From contig SYHM01000166.1 in assembly GCA_005799205.1 (NCBI GenBank), forward strand, positions 1 to 21,374: a DNA stretch of 21,374 nucleotides, in the 5' to 3' direction. Under the pieces are notes generated by a model. The model saw only the letters and a program-made list of their open reading frames with translations. It was not told where the DNA came from and ran no database searches. Below are positions 7,649-15,385 of this stretch, one piece after another. Within the stretch, counting starts at the first letter, position 1; every line of letters begins with the position of its first letter. The translations under genes were made by a program, and so were the position numbers. The stretch comes from Planctomycetia bacterium (GTDB taxonomy: Bacteria; Planctomycetota; Phycisphaerae; Phycisphaerales; SM1A02).

Positions 7649-9778
7649 ATGATGCATGACCAATTTGTATTTCGGCAGGCGACCCGCGTTGCTGGTCTTG
7701 GCGCGTTGTTTCAGTCTGCGCTTGCGCTGTTCCTTCTGGTCTATGGCAACCTCGCCGCCGACACTGGTTTGATCCTCGCGGGGCTGTTTGTCGCCACTGG
7801 GGTATTGAACTGGACGAGTTTGGCGGTCCTCTTTCATCAGCATCGGCTTGAGCGAGTCGAGTCGCTTGAAAATGAAGAGATCGCCTCGCAGCGCGGCGGA
7901 GCCGCAAGCGCCTTTGAGGGCGAACGCGTCGAGAATCAAGCGGCCTCACGTCGTTTGCGACTGATGCATCAGTGGCTCGCGCCCGTTGCAAGTGTGCTCG
8001 TTGCGTTGATGCTTGGGGCACTCTGCTATGGAACGCTCTTGTGGCTCGGCCGTCTCGATGACTCGCAAGGAAACGCGACGACGTTTCGCGTCGGAGCTCA
8101 CTTGGGATGGCAACTCGCGATCTGCACAGGACTCGCGCTTGTCACGTTCATCTTCTCGCGTTTTGTTGCAGGAATGGCGAAGCAGAAGGCCTGGCAGAAT
8201 CTGCGCGGCGGCGCAGGGGCGATGGTCGGTAATGCGCTCGTGCTGCTCGCCCTCGCCGTCGGAACCATTTTTCAGGTCTTCAAGAAGGATGGAGTTCTCG
8301 AGGCGATTGCCTACGGCATTGCGATCTTTGCTGGCGTGATCGCTGCCGAGACTCTCCTGAATTTGATTCTGAATCTGTATCGCCCACGGAAAGCGAGTGA
8401 GACTCCGCGACCAGCATTCGACTCAAAGCTCCTCGGCCTCGCGGCTGCGCCAGATTCAATCGTGCGAAGCATCAACGAGGCAGTGAACTATCAGTTCGGC
8501 TTCGATATCACGAGCTCGTGGGGATATCAGTTGTTGGTGCGGAGTGTCTTGAGGCTGTGCAGTCTTGGAGCGGTGGTGCTGCTGTTGATGTCAATGATCG
8601 TCGTTGTATCGCCGAGTGAGCAGGCGGTTCGACTGCGTGGGGGGCGCGTGATCGGCGATGTTGTTCAAGGGTCAATGCTCTTCAAGTGGCCCTGGCCATT
8701 TGAATCGGTCGAGCGGTTTGACATCGGCCAGATTCGGACGCTCGTGCTCGGCGCGAAGTTGTTGCCAACGTCGACGGTCAACCTCTGGCCTGTCGAGGGC
8801 GAGCCTGATACCGAGCGGTTGCCCTTCATCGTCTTGGCGAGCTCCCTTCAGAGCGCGTTGTCGGCGCCAGAAGTTGGGGCGGACGCCACTCGTCAGCAAG
8901 AAATGTCAGACGCGGATGCCGCGCGTGTCTCGAATCAGTTTGCGCTCATTGACGCCGACATCGTGCTCGAATACCGCGTCCGTGCCGATGGACTGCTCGA
9001 GTATTTACAGTTCTGTGGCGACGCCCGCTCGCGAGGCAGTGCGCTCGACATGCGAGAGCGAACACTTCGAGCGATCGCACTGCGAGAAGCGAGCCAGTTG
9101 TTCTCGACGAGATCGATCGACCAGGTGCTTTCTCCGCAGGGGGACTCGTTCGTGAGTCAACTCAAACAGCGCGTTCAGGGCGCGTTTGATCAAGGTCGTA
9201 CAGGGGTCGAGGTGGTTGGCATCCTGCTGCCCGTCCTTCGACCGCCTGCGGGCGAGTCCGCGGGAATGTTCGAAGAGTTGTCGATCGATGTTCAGAATGC
9301 ACGAAAGATCATCGATGAGGCAAATCGCGCGCTCAATGTCACTCTCTCAACGCTGGTGGGAAGCCCAGCTGCTGCTCGAACAATTGTTGCAGCAATCGAT
9401 GACCTGAAGCGAGCAGAGAAGGACTTCGGACCAGAGTCGCCTGCTGCTCGAGAGAAGCGCGCGCAGGTCGAGACGCTGATGCTGGATGCGCGCGCACAGG
9501 CTGCGAGCGTGATCAGTACGGCGCGCGCGAAGCGCTGGGACATGCTCATGCGTGCGCGCACGACCTCGAGCGAAGTCCTGGGACAAGCAGCGAACTACCA
9601 CATGGCTCCTGAGATCTACCGCGAGCGCGCGATCATGGCAGTTCTCACGCGAGCGCTAGCTGCCGCACGAATCAAGTATGTCCTCGCAGTCGATCCTGCG
9701 CGAGTCGAATTCGATGTGCAGATGGAACAACCCGAACCGGGGCTCAACCTCGGCGATTACCTTGAGAAGAAGGAGTAG
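7649..9778 (+). CDS. Large polytopic SPFH (HflK-like) membrane protein
   Basis: A 709-residue protein in two parts. The N-terminal 320 residues contain about seven hydrophobic spans (roughly 17-35, 40-62, 111-133, 150-171, 190-212, 217-242, 300-322). The remainder is an SPFH/band-7 domain beginning at VVVSPSEQAVRLRGGRV (from 318), with GSMLFKWPWPFESVERFDI, DIVLEYRV and GVEVVGILLPVLRPPAG. An Ala/Arg/Glu-rich helical stalk (about 540-650) follows, as in HflK. Ordinary HflK has one membrane span and about 400 residues, so the polytopic N-terminus is a major addition. HflK/HflC form a membrane cage that controls the FtsH protease in E. coli; no FtsH is present here. It heads a run of eight abutting genes. 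Its ATG has no recognisable Shine-Dalgarno sequence, while its own 3' end carries AAGGAG for the next gene. SPFH membership is confident; the role is unknown. Confidence 0.85.
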   Translation: MMHDQFVFRQATRVAGLGALFQSALALFLLVYGNLAADTGLILAGLFVATGVLNWTSLAVLFHQHRLERVESLENEEIASQRGGAASAFEGERVENQAASRRLRLMHQWLAPVASVLVALMLGALCYGTLLWLGRLDDSQGNATTFRVGAHLGWQLAICTGLALVTFIFSRFVAGMAKQKAWQNLRGGAGAMVGNALVLLALAVGTIFQVFKKDGVLEAIAYGIAIFAGVIAAETLLNLILNLYRPRKASETPRPAFDSKLLGLAAAPDSIVRSINEAVNYQFGFDITSSWGYQLLVRSVLRLCSLGAVVLLLMSMIVVVSPSEQAVRLRGGRVIGDVVQGSMLFKWPWPFESVERFDIGQIRTLVLGAKLLPTSTVNLWPVEGEPDTERLPFIVLASSLQSALSAPEVGADATRQQEMSDADAARVSNQFALIDADIVLEYRVRADGLLEYLQFCGDARSRGSALDMRERTLRAIALREASQLFSTRSIDQVLSPQGDSFVSQLKQRVQGAFDQGRTGVEVVGILLPVLRPPAGESAGMFEELSIDVQNARKIIDEANRALNVTLSTLVGSPAAARTIVAAIDDLKRAEKDFGPESPAAREKRAQVETLMLDARAQAASVISTARAKRWDMLMRARTTSSEVLGQAANYHMAPEIYRERAIMAVLTRALAAARIKYVLAVDPARVEFDVQMEQPEPGLNLGDYLEKKE

Positions 9779-9780
9779 TC

Positions 9781-10734
9781 ATGGTGCGAAAGATCCCGAT
9801 CCTGGTTGCATGCATCATCGTTGCAGTTCTCGTGCTGTTCAATACGACATACACCGTCAACTTTCACGAGGTCGCGGTTCTTACCCGATTCGGGAAGCCT
9901 GCAGGAGTGCAGCGCGATGCAGGATTGCATTTCAAGGCACCACTCTTCATCGATCAGGTCTCGAAACTCGACACGCGCCTGCAGTTGATCGAGAGCTCGC
10001 TTGAGACCGTGTTGACGAAGGATGGACAACAGGTGCTGGTCAAGGCCTACTTGCTCTGGCGCATCGATTCCACCGGCGAGGCTGCCTTGCAGTTTCATAA
10101 CTCGTACGGATCGCTTGAGGCAGCGGGGAAAGACCTTGTGACACATTTGCAGGGGGCTGTCCGCGCAGTTGGGGGGTACACCTTCGCACAGCTCATTGGT
10201 CAAGAGAGCAAGATCGCTGAGGCTGAGAGTTCCATCCTTGCCGACCTTCGGTCCACGAAACTGGCCGGCGTTGAGCCGGTGACTGTTGGAATCTCGCAAG
10301 TCGTCCTGCCACCGAAGACCACAGTGGCGGTGCTGCGCAGAATGGCAGCGGTCCAAGAGACGCTTGCGAACCTGGAAGAATCGAAAGGCAATTCAGAAGC
10401 CGAGGCAATCAAGAGTCAGGCAGCGAGCACTGGAGACACGATTCGCGTCTTTGCTGACCAATGGGCATCCGACATCGAGGCGCGCGGGAACGCGGAAGCC
10501 ACACGCTATTACGAACTGATGAAGTCTGAGTCTGAACTTGCGATCTTTCTCGCATGGCTTGATGCGCTCAAGGGGTCGCTCTCGGGCAGCACAACGTTTG
10601 TGACCGATCTCAATCGAGCTCCGTTTCACTTGCTTGACCTTTCCGCCAAGACGGGCGCTGGCACAATTCCTCAGCCTGCAAAGCCGTACGGGATGGATGG
10701 CACGCAGGCCATCCCACCGGTGAAGGTTCCTTGA
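9781..10734 (+). CDS. SPFH domain protein, HflC-like
   Basis: A 317-residue protein with a single N-terminal membrane anchor (residues 5-21, IPILVACIIVAVLVLFN) followed by a canonical HflC-type SPFH domain. Visible elements are VNFHEVAVLTRFGKP (26-40), AGLHFKAPLFIDQV (47-60), LDTRLQLIE, LTKDGQQVLVKAYLLWRID (78-96) and RMAAVQETLANLEESKGNSEAEAI (187-210). The last corresponds to the 'RM.aeR..iA...r.eGe.eA' helix of HflC, and NRAPFHLL (278-285) lies near the C-terminus. Length matches HflC (about 290-330). It starts three bases after the upstream stop, with AAGGAG inside the upstream gene's end, so expression is almost certainly coupled. By family it should multimerise with the HflK-like neighbours in the membrane. 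A link to a protease is inference. Confidence 0.85.
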   Translation: MVRKIPILVACIIVAVLVLFNTTYTVNFHEVAVLTRFGKPAGVQRDAGLHFKAPLFIDQVSKLDTRLQLIESSLETVLTKDGQQVLVKAYLLWRIDSTGEAALQFHNSYGSLEAAGKDLVTHLQGAVRAVGGYTFAQLIGQESKIAEAESSILADLRSTKLAGVEPVTVGISQVVLPPKTTVAVLRRMAAVQETLANLEESKGNSEAEAIKSQAASTGDTIRVFADQWASDIEARGNAEATRYYELMKSESELAIFLAWLDALKGSLSGSTTFVTDLNRAPFHLLDLSAKTGAGTIPQPAKPYGMDGTQAIPPVKVP

Positions 10735-10735
10735 T

Positions 10736-12166
10736 ATGAGTTCGTCGCAGCACAACAACGACGACCCACAAGAACCGTCGGATGGATCGCATGCGGTGCG
10801 CGTGGGAAAGAGCGCGCAACTCAACCTCCACGCTTCAGCCGCGAGTCCCGCGTCGATGCGGGAGGCGATGAATCCAGCGAACGAGAGCCTTGGCGAAGCG
10901 TTGCGTCTCTCGTACCGACTCCTGCAAGTGGCGATGTGCGGCCTTGTCGTCACATTCATCTTTTCTGGCTTCCAGTCAGTGCCCGAGGGGGTCACTGGGA
11001 TTCGAACGATCTTTGGACGGGTTTCGGGCGATCCTGGTGATGAGATGATTGTCCCGGGGCTTCAGCCGTTTTGGCCATATCCCGTCGGCGAAACGGTGAC
11101 CATGCCCCTTCGAAGGACCGTTGAGGTGCGCGATGCGTTCTGGCCTACGCTTGGCGCCAAAGACACCACGATCGAGCAGGCGACCGACTCGGCTGATCCG
11201 AACAACCCGATCCGGCCCGGACGCGACGGGTCTGTGATCACGGCAGATGGTGATCTTGCGCATCTGCAATTGGGGGTCGAATATTCGGTTGTTGACCCGG
11301 TGGCAGCCCTCGGGAAGGTCAATCCAGAGCACATGGACATGCTTGTAGACAAGGTGCTACAGGGGGCCGTTGTGCAGGTCGCAGCCGAGTTCACGCTGTC
11401 AGAGTTGCTCGAACAGCGAGATCTTCCTGCGGCCGAGATTCGCGCGCGCATGCAGGCAAGGCTCGATGCACTGCAAAGCGGAATCCATGTCGGCACCGTG
11501 ACGATCACCGAGCGAACGGCGCCGCTTGCAGTGCGAAACGCGCTGCACCGCGTGCAAGTTGCGCGCGAAGACATGAAGACCGCGCTTGAACGGGCTCGGC
11601 AGGAAGCCAACGCCAAGCTGGTCGGCGCGGCAGGTCCCCAGTATGCGCAGGTGCTCGCGCTTATCGCTGAGTACGAGTCGCACTTGACGGCGGGAAGGCA
11701 GGCGCAGGCGGACGCACTGCTGCAGAAGATCGGAGAGCGGCTCGAGCAACCAGATATTGGTGGAGAAGCGGCCCGCATCATTCTTCACGCGAAGTCCTAC
11801 GAGGCCCTCCTCGTCTCGACGCTCACGAAGGAAGTTCAGCGAATCGAAGGGCTTGCAGCCTCGTTCCACGAGAATCCACGACAGCTGATTCAACAGTTGT
11901 GGCTGGATGCCGTCCGTGAGGCGATGAGTAAGCAAGAGGTCGAAGTGTTCGCACTCCCGCCTGGAATCGGCCACTATGCGATCCATGTGAAGAGTTCGCC
12001 CGACGTTATGCAGACACGCCGAGACGCAGAGCTCGAACGAAAGAAGCAAGCAGCGGCAATGATGAACCTTGGCGCGCAATCATTTCAGTTGGGGAGCAAG
12101 CAGATCATGATCGATCGACCAGGACGACGGCTCGAAAAGACCGGTGACAAAGGCTTCGGCCGCTAA
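10736..12166 (+). CDS. Third SPFH domain protein, HflK-like
   Basis: A 476-residue protein with a hydrophilic cytoplasmic N-terminus (1-60), one membrane span (about 62-80, LLQVAMCGLVVTFIFSGFQ), then an SPFH domain. This opens with VPEGVTGIRTIFGRVSGDP (82-100) and continues with PGLQPFWPYPVGETVTMPLRRTVEV, DGSVITADGDLAHLQLGVEYSVVDP ('lT.Dgnlv.v...v.Y.v.dp' in HflK) and GIHVGTVTITERTAPLAVRNAL. A long Ala/Arg/Glu-rich helix follows (VAREDMKTALERARQEANAKLVGA and onwards). The layout is that of classical HflK, so with the HflC-like gene just upstream it may form the canonical pair, with the polytopic protein as an extra member. Its ATG comes one base after the upstream stop. The TAA stop at 12164-12166 forms part of the next gene's AAGGAG site. 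Confidence 0.82.
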   Translation: MSSSQHNNDDPQEPSDGSHAVRVGKSAQLNLHASAASPASMREAMNPANESLGEALRLSYRLLQVAMCGLVVTFIFSGFQSVPEGVTGIRTIFGRVSGDPGDEMIVPGLQPFWPYPVGETVTMPLRRTVEVRDAFWPTLGAKDTTIEQATDSADPNNPIRPGRDGSVITADGDLAHLQLGVEYSVVDPVAALGKVNPEHMDMLVDKVLQGAVVQVAAEFTLSELLEQRDLPAAEIRARMQARLDALQSGIHVGTVTITERTAPLAVRNALHRVQVAREDMKTALERARQEANAKLVGAAGPQYAQVLALIAEYESHLTAGRQAQADALLQKIGERLEQPDIGGEAARIILHAKSYEALLVSTLTKEVQRIEGLAASFHENPRQLIQQLWLDAVREAMSKQEVEVFALPPGIGHYAIHVKSSPDVMQTRRDAELERKKQAAAMMNLGAQSFQLGSKQIMIDRPGRRLEKTGDKGFGR

Positions 12167-12176
12167 GGAGTGCGTC

Positions 12177-13352
12177 ATGGCGTCACAGCCCATTGTTGAA
12201 GCGGTTGGCCTCGTGAAAGTCTTCGATGACTTTTGGTTGCGCGCGAAGGCGCGAGCGGTCGATGGGATCGATTTTGAGATCCGTCCAAATGAGATTTTTG
12301 GTTTGCTCGGACCCAACGGGTCAGGCAAGAGCACGACGATCAAGATGATTCTTGGGCTTCTACGGAAGACCAAGGGGCGCCTTTCGGTCTTCGGACGAGA
12401 CCCTGGTGATGTGTCGGTGAAGGCGCGCATTGGCTACCTGCCTGAAGAGTCGTACATGTATCGGTTCTTGAATCCGCTCGAGACGCTCGATTACTACGGC
12501 AAGCTCTTTGGTATCGCGCGAAGTGTGCGGCGTCGCCGATCGCTCGAATTGCTCGACATGGTTGGTCTCGAAGGGGCGTCGCATCGAGCGGTGGGTGAGT
12601 TTTCGAAGGGGATGAGTCGGAGACTTGGGATCGCCCAAGCACTCATCAATGACCCTGAGTTTCTCATCCTCGACGAGCCAACCTCTGGCCTCGATCCCAT
12701 TGGTACAAAGCAGGTCAAAGACCTATTGCTCGACCTAGGTCGACGGGGGAAGACAATCCTGCTTTCATCGCACTTGCTTGCAGATGTCGAAGATGTCTGC
12801 GACCGGATGGTGGTGCTCTACGGTGGCAAGATTCGTGCGTCGGGTACGACGCAGGCGCTGCTGGCTGACACGAACCGCACGATGATCTGCCTTCCGCGCG
12901 TTCGAGCGCAGACGATCGAGAAGATCGATGCGCTGGTGCGCGCTGAAGAGGGGATGGCGATCGAGCGAGTTGAAGCGCCACGCCAGCGGCTCGAAGATCT
13001 TTTCGTGCAAATCGTTGAGCAAGCGCGCGTCGAACAGACATCGACCAGTGGCGCATTGCAGGGGGGCAAGACCGCGGCATTTCTACTCGGTGATCACGAG
13101 CGGGATGTGCCAGAGGAGATCGTCGCTGACCTTCAGCGCGAGCCACGATCGTCCACTCCAGCTCACGCGGTGGTTGCGAACCCGCCGAGCGAACCCGCGA
13201 ACGAATCAGTCCTCAGTGACTTGATCGCTTCAGCGACACCGCCAACGCGGGTGAAACCAACGCCAGCTGAGCGACCGCCCACCGGTAACCCAGCGCTCGA
13301 TCGACAAGTCATCGACGATCTCCTCGAAAAGCCTCCGGAGCAACGCGGGTGA
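12177..13352 (+). CDS. ABC-2 transporter ATP-binding protein with C-terminal extension
   Basis: A 391-residue cytoplasmic ATPase. It has Walker A GPNGSGKST (45-53), the Q-loop region GYLPEES (86-92, Glu instead of Gln as in many ABC-2 exporters), the signature FSKGMSRR (142-149), Walker B LILDEPTSGLD (163-173) and H-loop His199. After the usual ABC-2 C-terminal part (EAPRQRLEDLFVQIVEQ) comes an extra stretch of about 100 residues rich in Pro/Ser/Ala/Asp, low in complexity, ending NPALDRQVIDDLLEKPPEQRG. The ATG at 12177 is preferred to an in-frame ATG at 12144 because TAAGGAG lies just upstream and the earlier start would overlap the SPFH gene. The stop overlaps the permease start as GTGA, so this is the cognate ATPase of the 13349 permease. 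It may also energise the lone permease at 6399-7436. The transported substrate cannot be told. Confidence 0.93.
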   Translation: MASQPIVEAVGLVKVFDDFWLRAKARAVDGIDFEIRPNEIFGLLGPNGSGKSTTIKMILGLLRKTKGRLSVFGRDPGDVSVKARIGYLPEESYMYRFLNPLETLDYYGKLFGIARSVRRRRSLELLDMVGLEGASHRAVGEFSKGMSRRLGIAQALINDPEFLILDEPTSGLDPIGTKQVKDLLLDLGRRGKTILLSSHLLADVEDVCDRMVVLYGGKIRASGTTQALLADTNRTMICLPRVRAQTIEKIDALVRAEEGMAIERVEAPRQRLEDLFVQIVEQARVEQTSTSGALQGGKTAAFLLGDHERDVPEEIVADLQREPRSSTPAHAVVANPPSEPANESVLSDLIASATPPTRVKPTPAERPPTGNPALDRQVIDDLLEKPPEQRG

Positions 13353-15382
13353 TCTCGTTTCGATCTGCGTCGGAGCGCCTCGATCGATGGCAAGAGACAT
13401 CGCGCGCGCGTATGCAACTCACGTTGGCGGTCGTGCTCGTCGGATCGCTGCTGTTCTCGCCGCTCGTGCTCGCGTCGTGGAACTTTTCGCGAACTGTCAC
13501 ACAAGTCGCGACGATCTTGCGTGAGGCAAACGCGGTCGAACGGAACCCAGTTGCGATCCAGTTGCTCGAGCGTGGCAGCGTCACCATTGAAGGACGAGAA
13601 ATCGGATCTGTGCGCGTGCAAGCCCTCGCGCCACAGTTCTTCGACGAACGTGGGCAGATCGAAGAGATCGACGCCGTTGCATCGCTCGTCGCATCCGTTG
13701 TCGCCCCGCCATGGGCGCCCCAACGGCTCATCGAGAATCCATGGCTTGTGACAGGGCTCGCGGGTGCGGTCGTGGCGCTTGCGGTCATCGCAATCTGGGT
13801 GGGGCTCGCGATTCAACTTGGCGTGCTGCTCGTGCTCGGCTGCTGCTTCTTGGTTCCGCTGTGGATGGCTGGTCAGTTGGGGCCGATGGTTGCCGTCGGA
13901 GGAATCGTCTTCCTTTTCTTCGTCTTCTTTCTGCTCTGCCGTTTGGCACTCGCTTCCCTTGGGCGCGCCTCGCCTGTGAGCGGAGTTGCGCACACCCTTC
14001 TCCTTGAGGGAGTGCGCCAGCGCATTTCACTCGGATTCATCGGCACACTCCTCGTGCTCCTTCCACTGATTCCACTGTGGATCGATTCGCGCGAGCCACT
14101 TCGCTATCAAGTCCAAACGTTCCTCTCGCGCGGCACCAGTCTCGTCTTCGTGTTTGCAGCGGGGTTGACGCTCTTTCTCTCATGCGCGACTGTGGCGTTT
14201 GAGATACGCGATCGGCAGATCTGGAACGTGCTCACGAAGCCAGTCTCGCGATTTCAGTACCTCGCGGGCAAACTGCTCGGTCTCTCCATCCTGAATGCAA
14301 TCGTGCTCATTGTGGGTGGTACAGCCGTCTTTGTCTATGTCGAGTACCTTTCTACGCGCCAAGCGGCGGACATCGCTGATGCAGCGGCGCTTCGAGATCA
14401 AGTGCTTGTTGCGCGCGAGGTGGCACACCCGGCGTACCAACAGCTGCAGCCAGACGAGCTGAACGACATCGTCGACCGGACCATCGCGCGCGATTCAGTT
14501 CTGCAGGCTGATATCGCTGATGGGCGCAGGTATGAGACGGAAGTCCGCCGTGAGTTGCAGGCGACAAAAAACCAAGAGTATCTCGTGCAGCAGCGAACAA
14601 TCGAGCCTGGAAAGGCACGGACGTATGTCTTCTCAGGGCTCCATGAGGCCATGCGAAGCGGAGCCGATCCTGTCTTGCGGTACAAGTTTCACATCGGTCG
14701 CGACGATTCGCACGAGACATTTCCAGCACTCTTTGTGTTCGGGCAAACTCCCCCTGCGATGGTCAATTATGTACCAGTCCAGCGCAACGTCTTCGCGATT
14801 CCTGTCAATGCGATCGGCACCGATGGATCACTCTCAATTGAAGTCGTCAACGGGGGGCTCTCGCGCGACCGGCAGTTCTATCCAGGCACCTGGTCACTCA
14901 ACTTCGATTTCGATGGTCTTGAAGTGTTGCATCGCGTCGGCGGATTTGAAGGCAATTACCTGCGAGCACTCTTGATCGACTGGTCGAAGCTCGTCTTCAT
15001 CTCGGCGCTCGGCATTGCCGCGGCAAGTGTGCTGTCGTTTCCGGTCGCCGTCCTTCTCGCCTTTACGGTCTTCATTTCGTGCGCGGTCTCCTCATACCTG
15101 GGGGTCGCGCTCGAGAACTACTACATCGACGAGAAGTCCGATCTCGCAACGAAGGCATTCCAGTACACGATTCGTGGAATCGCCGGAACCGTGAAGGTCG
15201 CGTGTTCTCCGTTCGCGCACTCTGGAGGCACGGACGATCTTGTCAACGGCCAGCTCATTCCATGGTCAAGCGTGCTTCGGACCGGCGGTCTCGTCGGCGT
15301 GCTGTGGAGCCTGCTCGCCTTTTCGATCGGATTCCTCGGATTTCGCCGCAAGGAAATTGCTGTCTACAGCGGAAACAACTAA
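13349..15382 (+). CDS. Large ABC-2 type permease with extracytoplasmic domain
   Basis: A 677-residue membrane protein starting at a GTG that overlaps the ATPase stop (GTGA). The first span is at about 22-43; a soluble segment (45-130) follows, with NAVERNPVAIQLLERGSV. Four spans lie between about 133 and 200, then further spans near 229-245 and 263-283. The ABC-2 motif FEIRDRQIWNVLTKPVSRFQYLAGKLLG is at 284-311, with a span to about 330. A hydrophilic block of about 210 residues (335-545) looks extracytoplasmic and beta-rich toward its end (SIEVVNGGLS, TWSLNFDFDGLEVLHRVGG). Two or three terminal spans and an RRKE-type end follow. Typical ABC-2 permeases have 250-400 residues and six spans; this one is much longer. 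It pairs with the ATPase at 12177 by position. Confidence 0.82.
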   Translation: MISFRSASERLDRWQETSRARMQLTLAVVLVGSLLFSPLVLASWNFSRTVTQVATILREANAVERNPVAIQLLERGSVTIEGREIGSVRVQALAPQFFDERGQIEEIDAVASLVASVVAPPWAPQRLIENPWLVTGLAGAVVALAVIAIWVGLAIQLGVLLVLGCCFLVPLWMAGQLGPMVAVGGIVFLFFVFFLLCRLALASLGRASPVSGVAHTLLLEGVRQRISLGFIGTLLVLLPLIPLWIDSREPLRYQVQTFLSRGTSLVFVFAAGLTLFLSCATVAFEIRDRQIWNVLTKPVSRFQYLAGKLLGLSILNAIVLIVGGTAVFVYVEYLSTRQAADIADAAALRDQVLVAREVAHPAYQQLQPDELNDIVDRTIARDSVLQADIADGRRYETEVRRELQATKNQEYLVQQRTIEPGKARTYVFSGLHEAMRSGADPVLRYKFHIGRDDSHETFPALFVFGQTPPAMVNYVPVQRNVFAIPVNAIGTDGSLSIEVVNGGLSRDRQFYPGTWSLNFDFDGLEVLHRVGGFEGNYLRALLIDWSKLVFISALGIAAASVLSFPVAVLLAFTVFISCAVSSYLGVALENYYIDEKSDLATKAFQYTIRGIAGTVKVACSPFAHSGGTDDLVNGQLIPWSSVLRTGGLVGVLWSLLAFSIGFLGFRRKEIAVYSGNN

Positions 15383-15385
15383 CCA

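Noticed and set aside
7437..8021. Upstream part of the minus-strand permease open frame
   Set aside because: The sequence is Arg/Gln/Ser-rich and antisense to the SPFH gene; the membrane protein clearly begins at the ATG at 7436.
11062..11781. Minus-strand 239-residue open frame
   Set aside because: Ser/Ala/Cys-rich shadow of the third SPFH gene.
13163..13993. Minus-strand 276-residue open frame
   Set aside because: Highly charged Arg/Asp/His-rich shadow of the ABC permease and ATPase tail; no family features.
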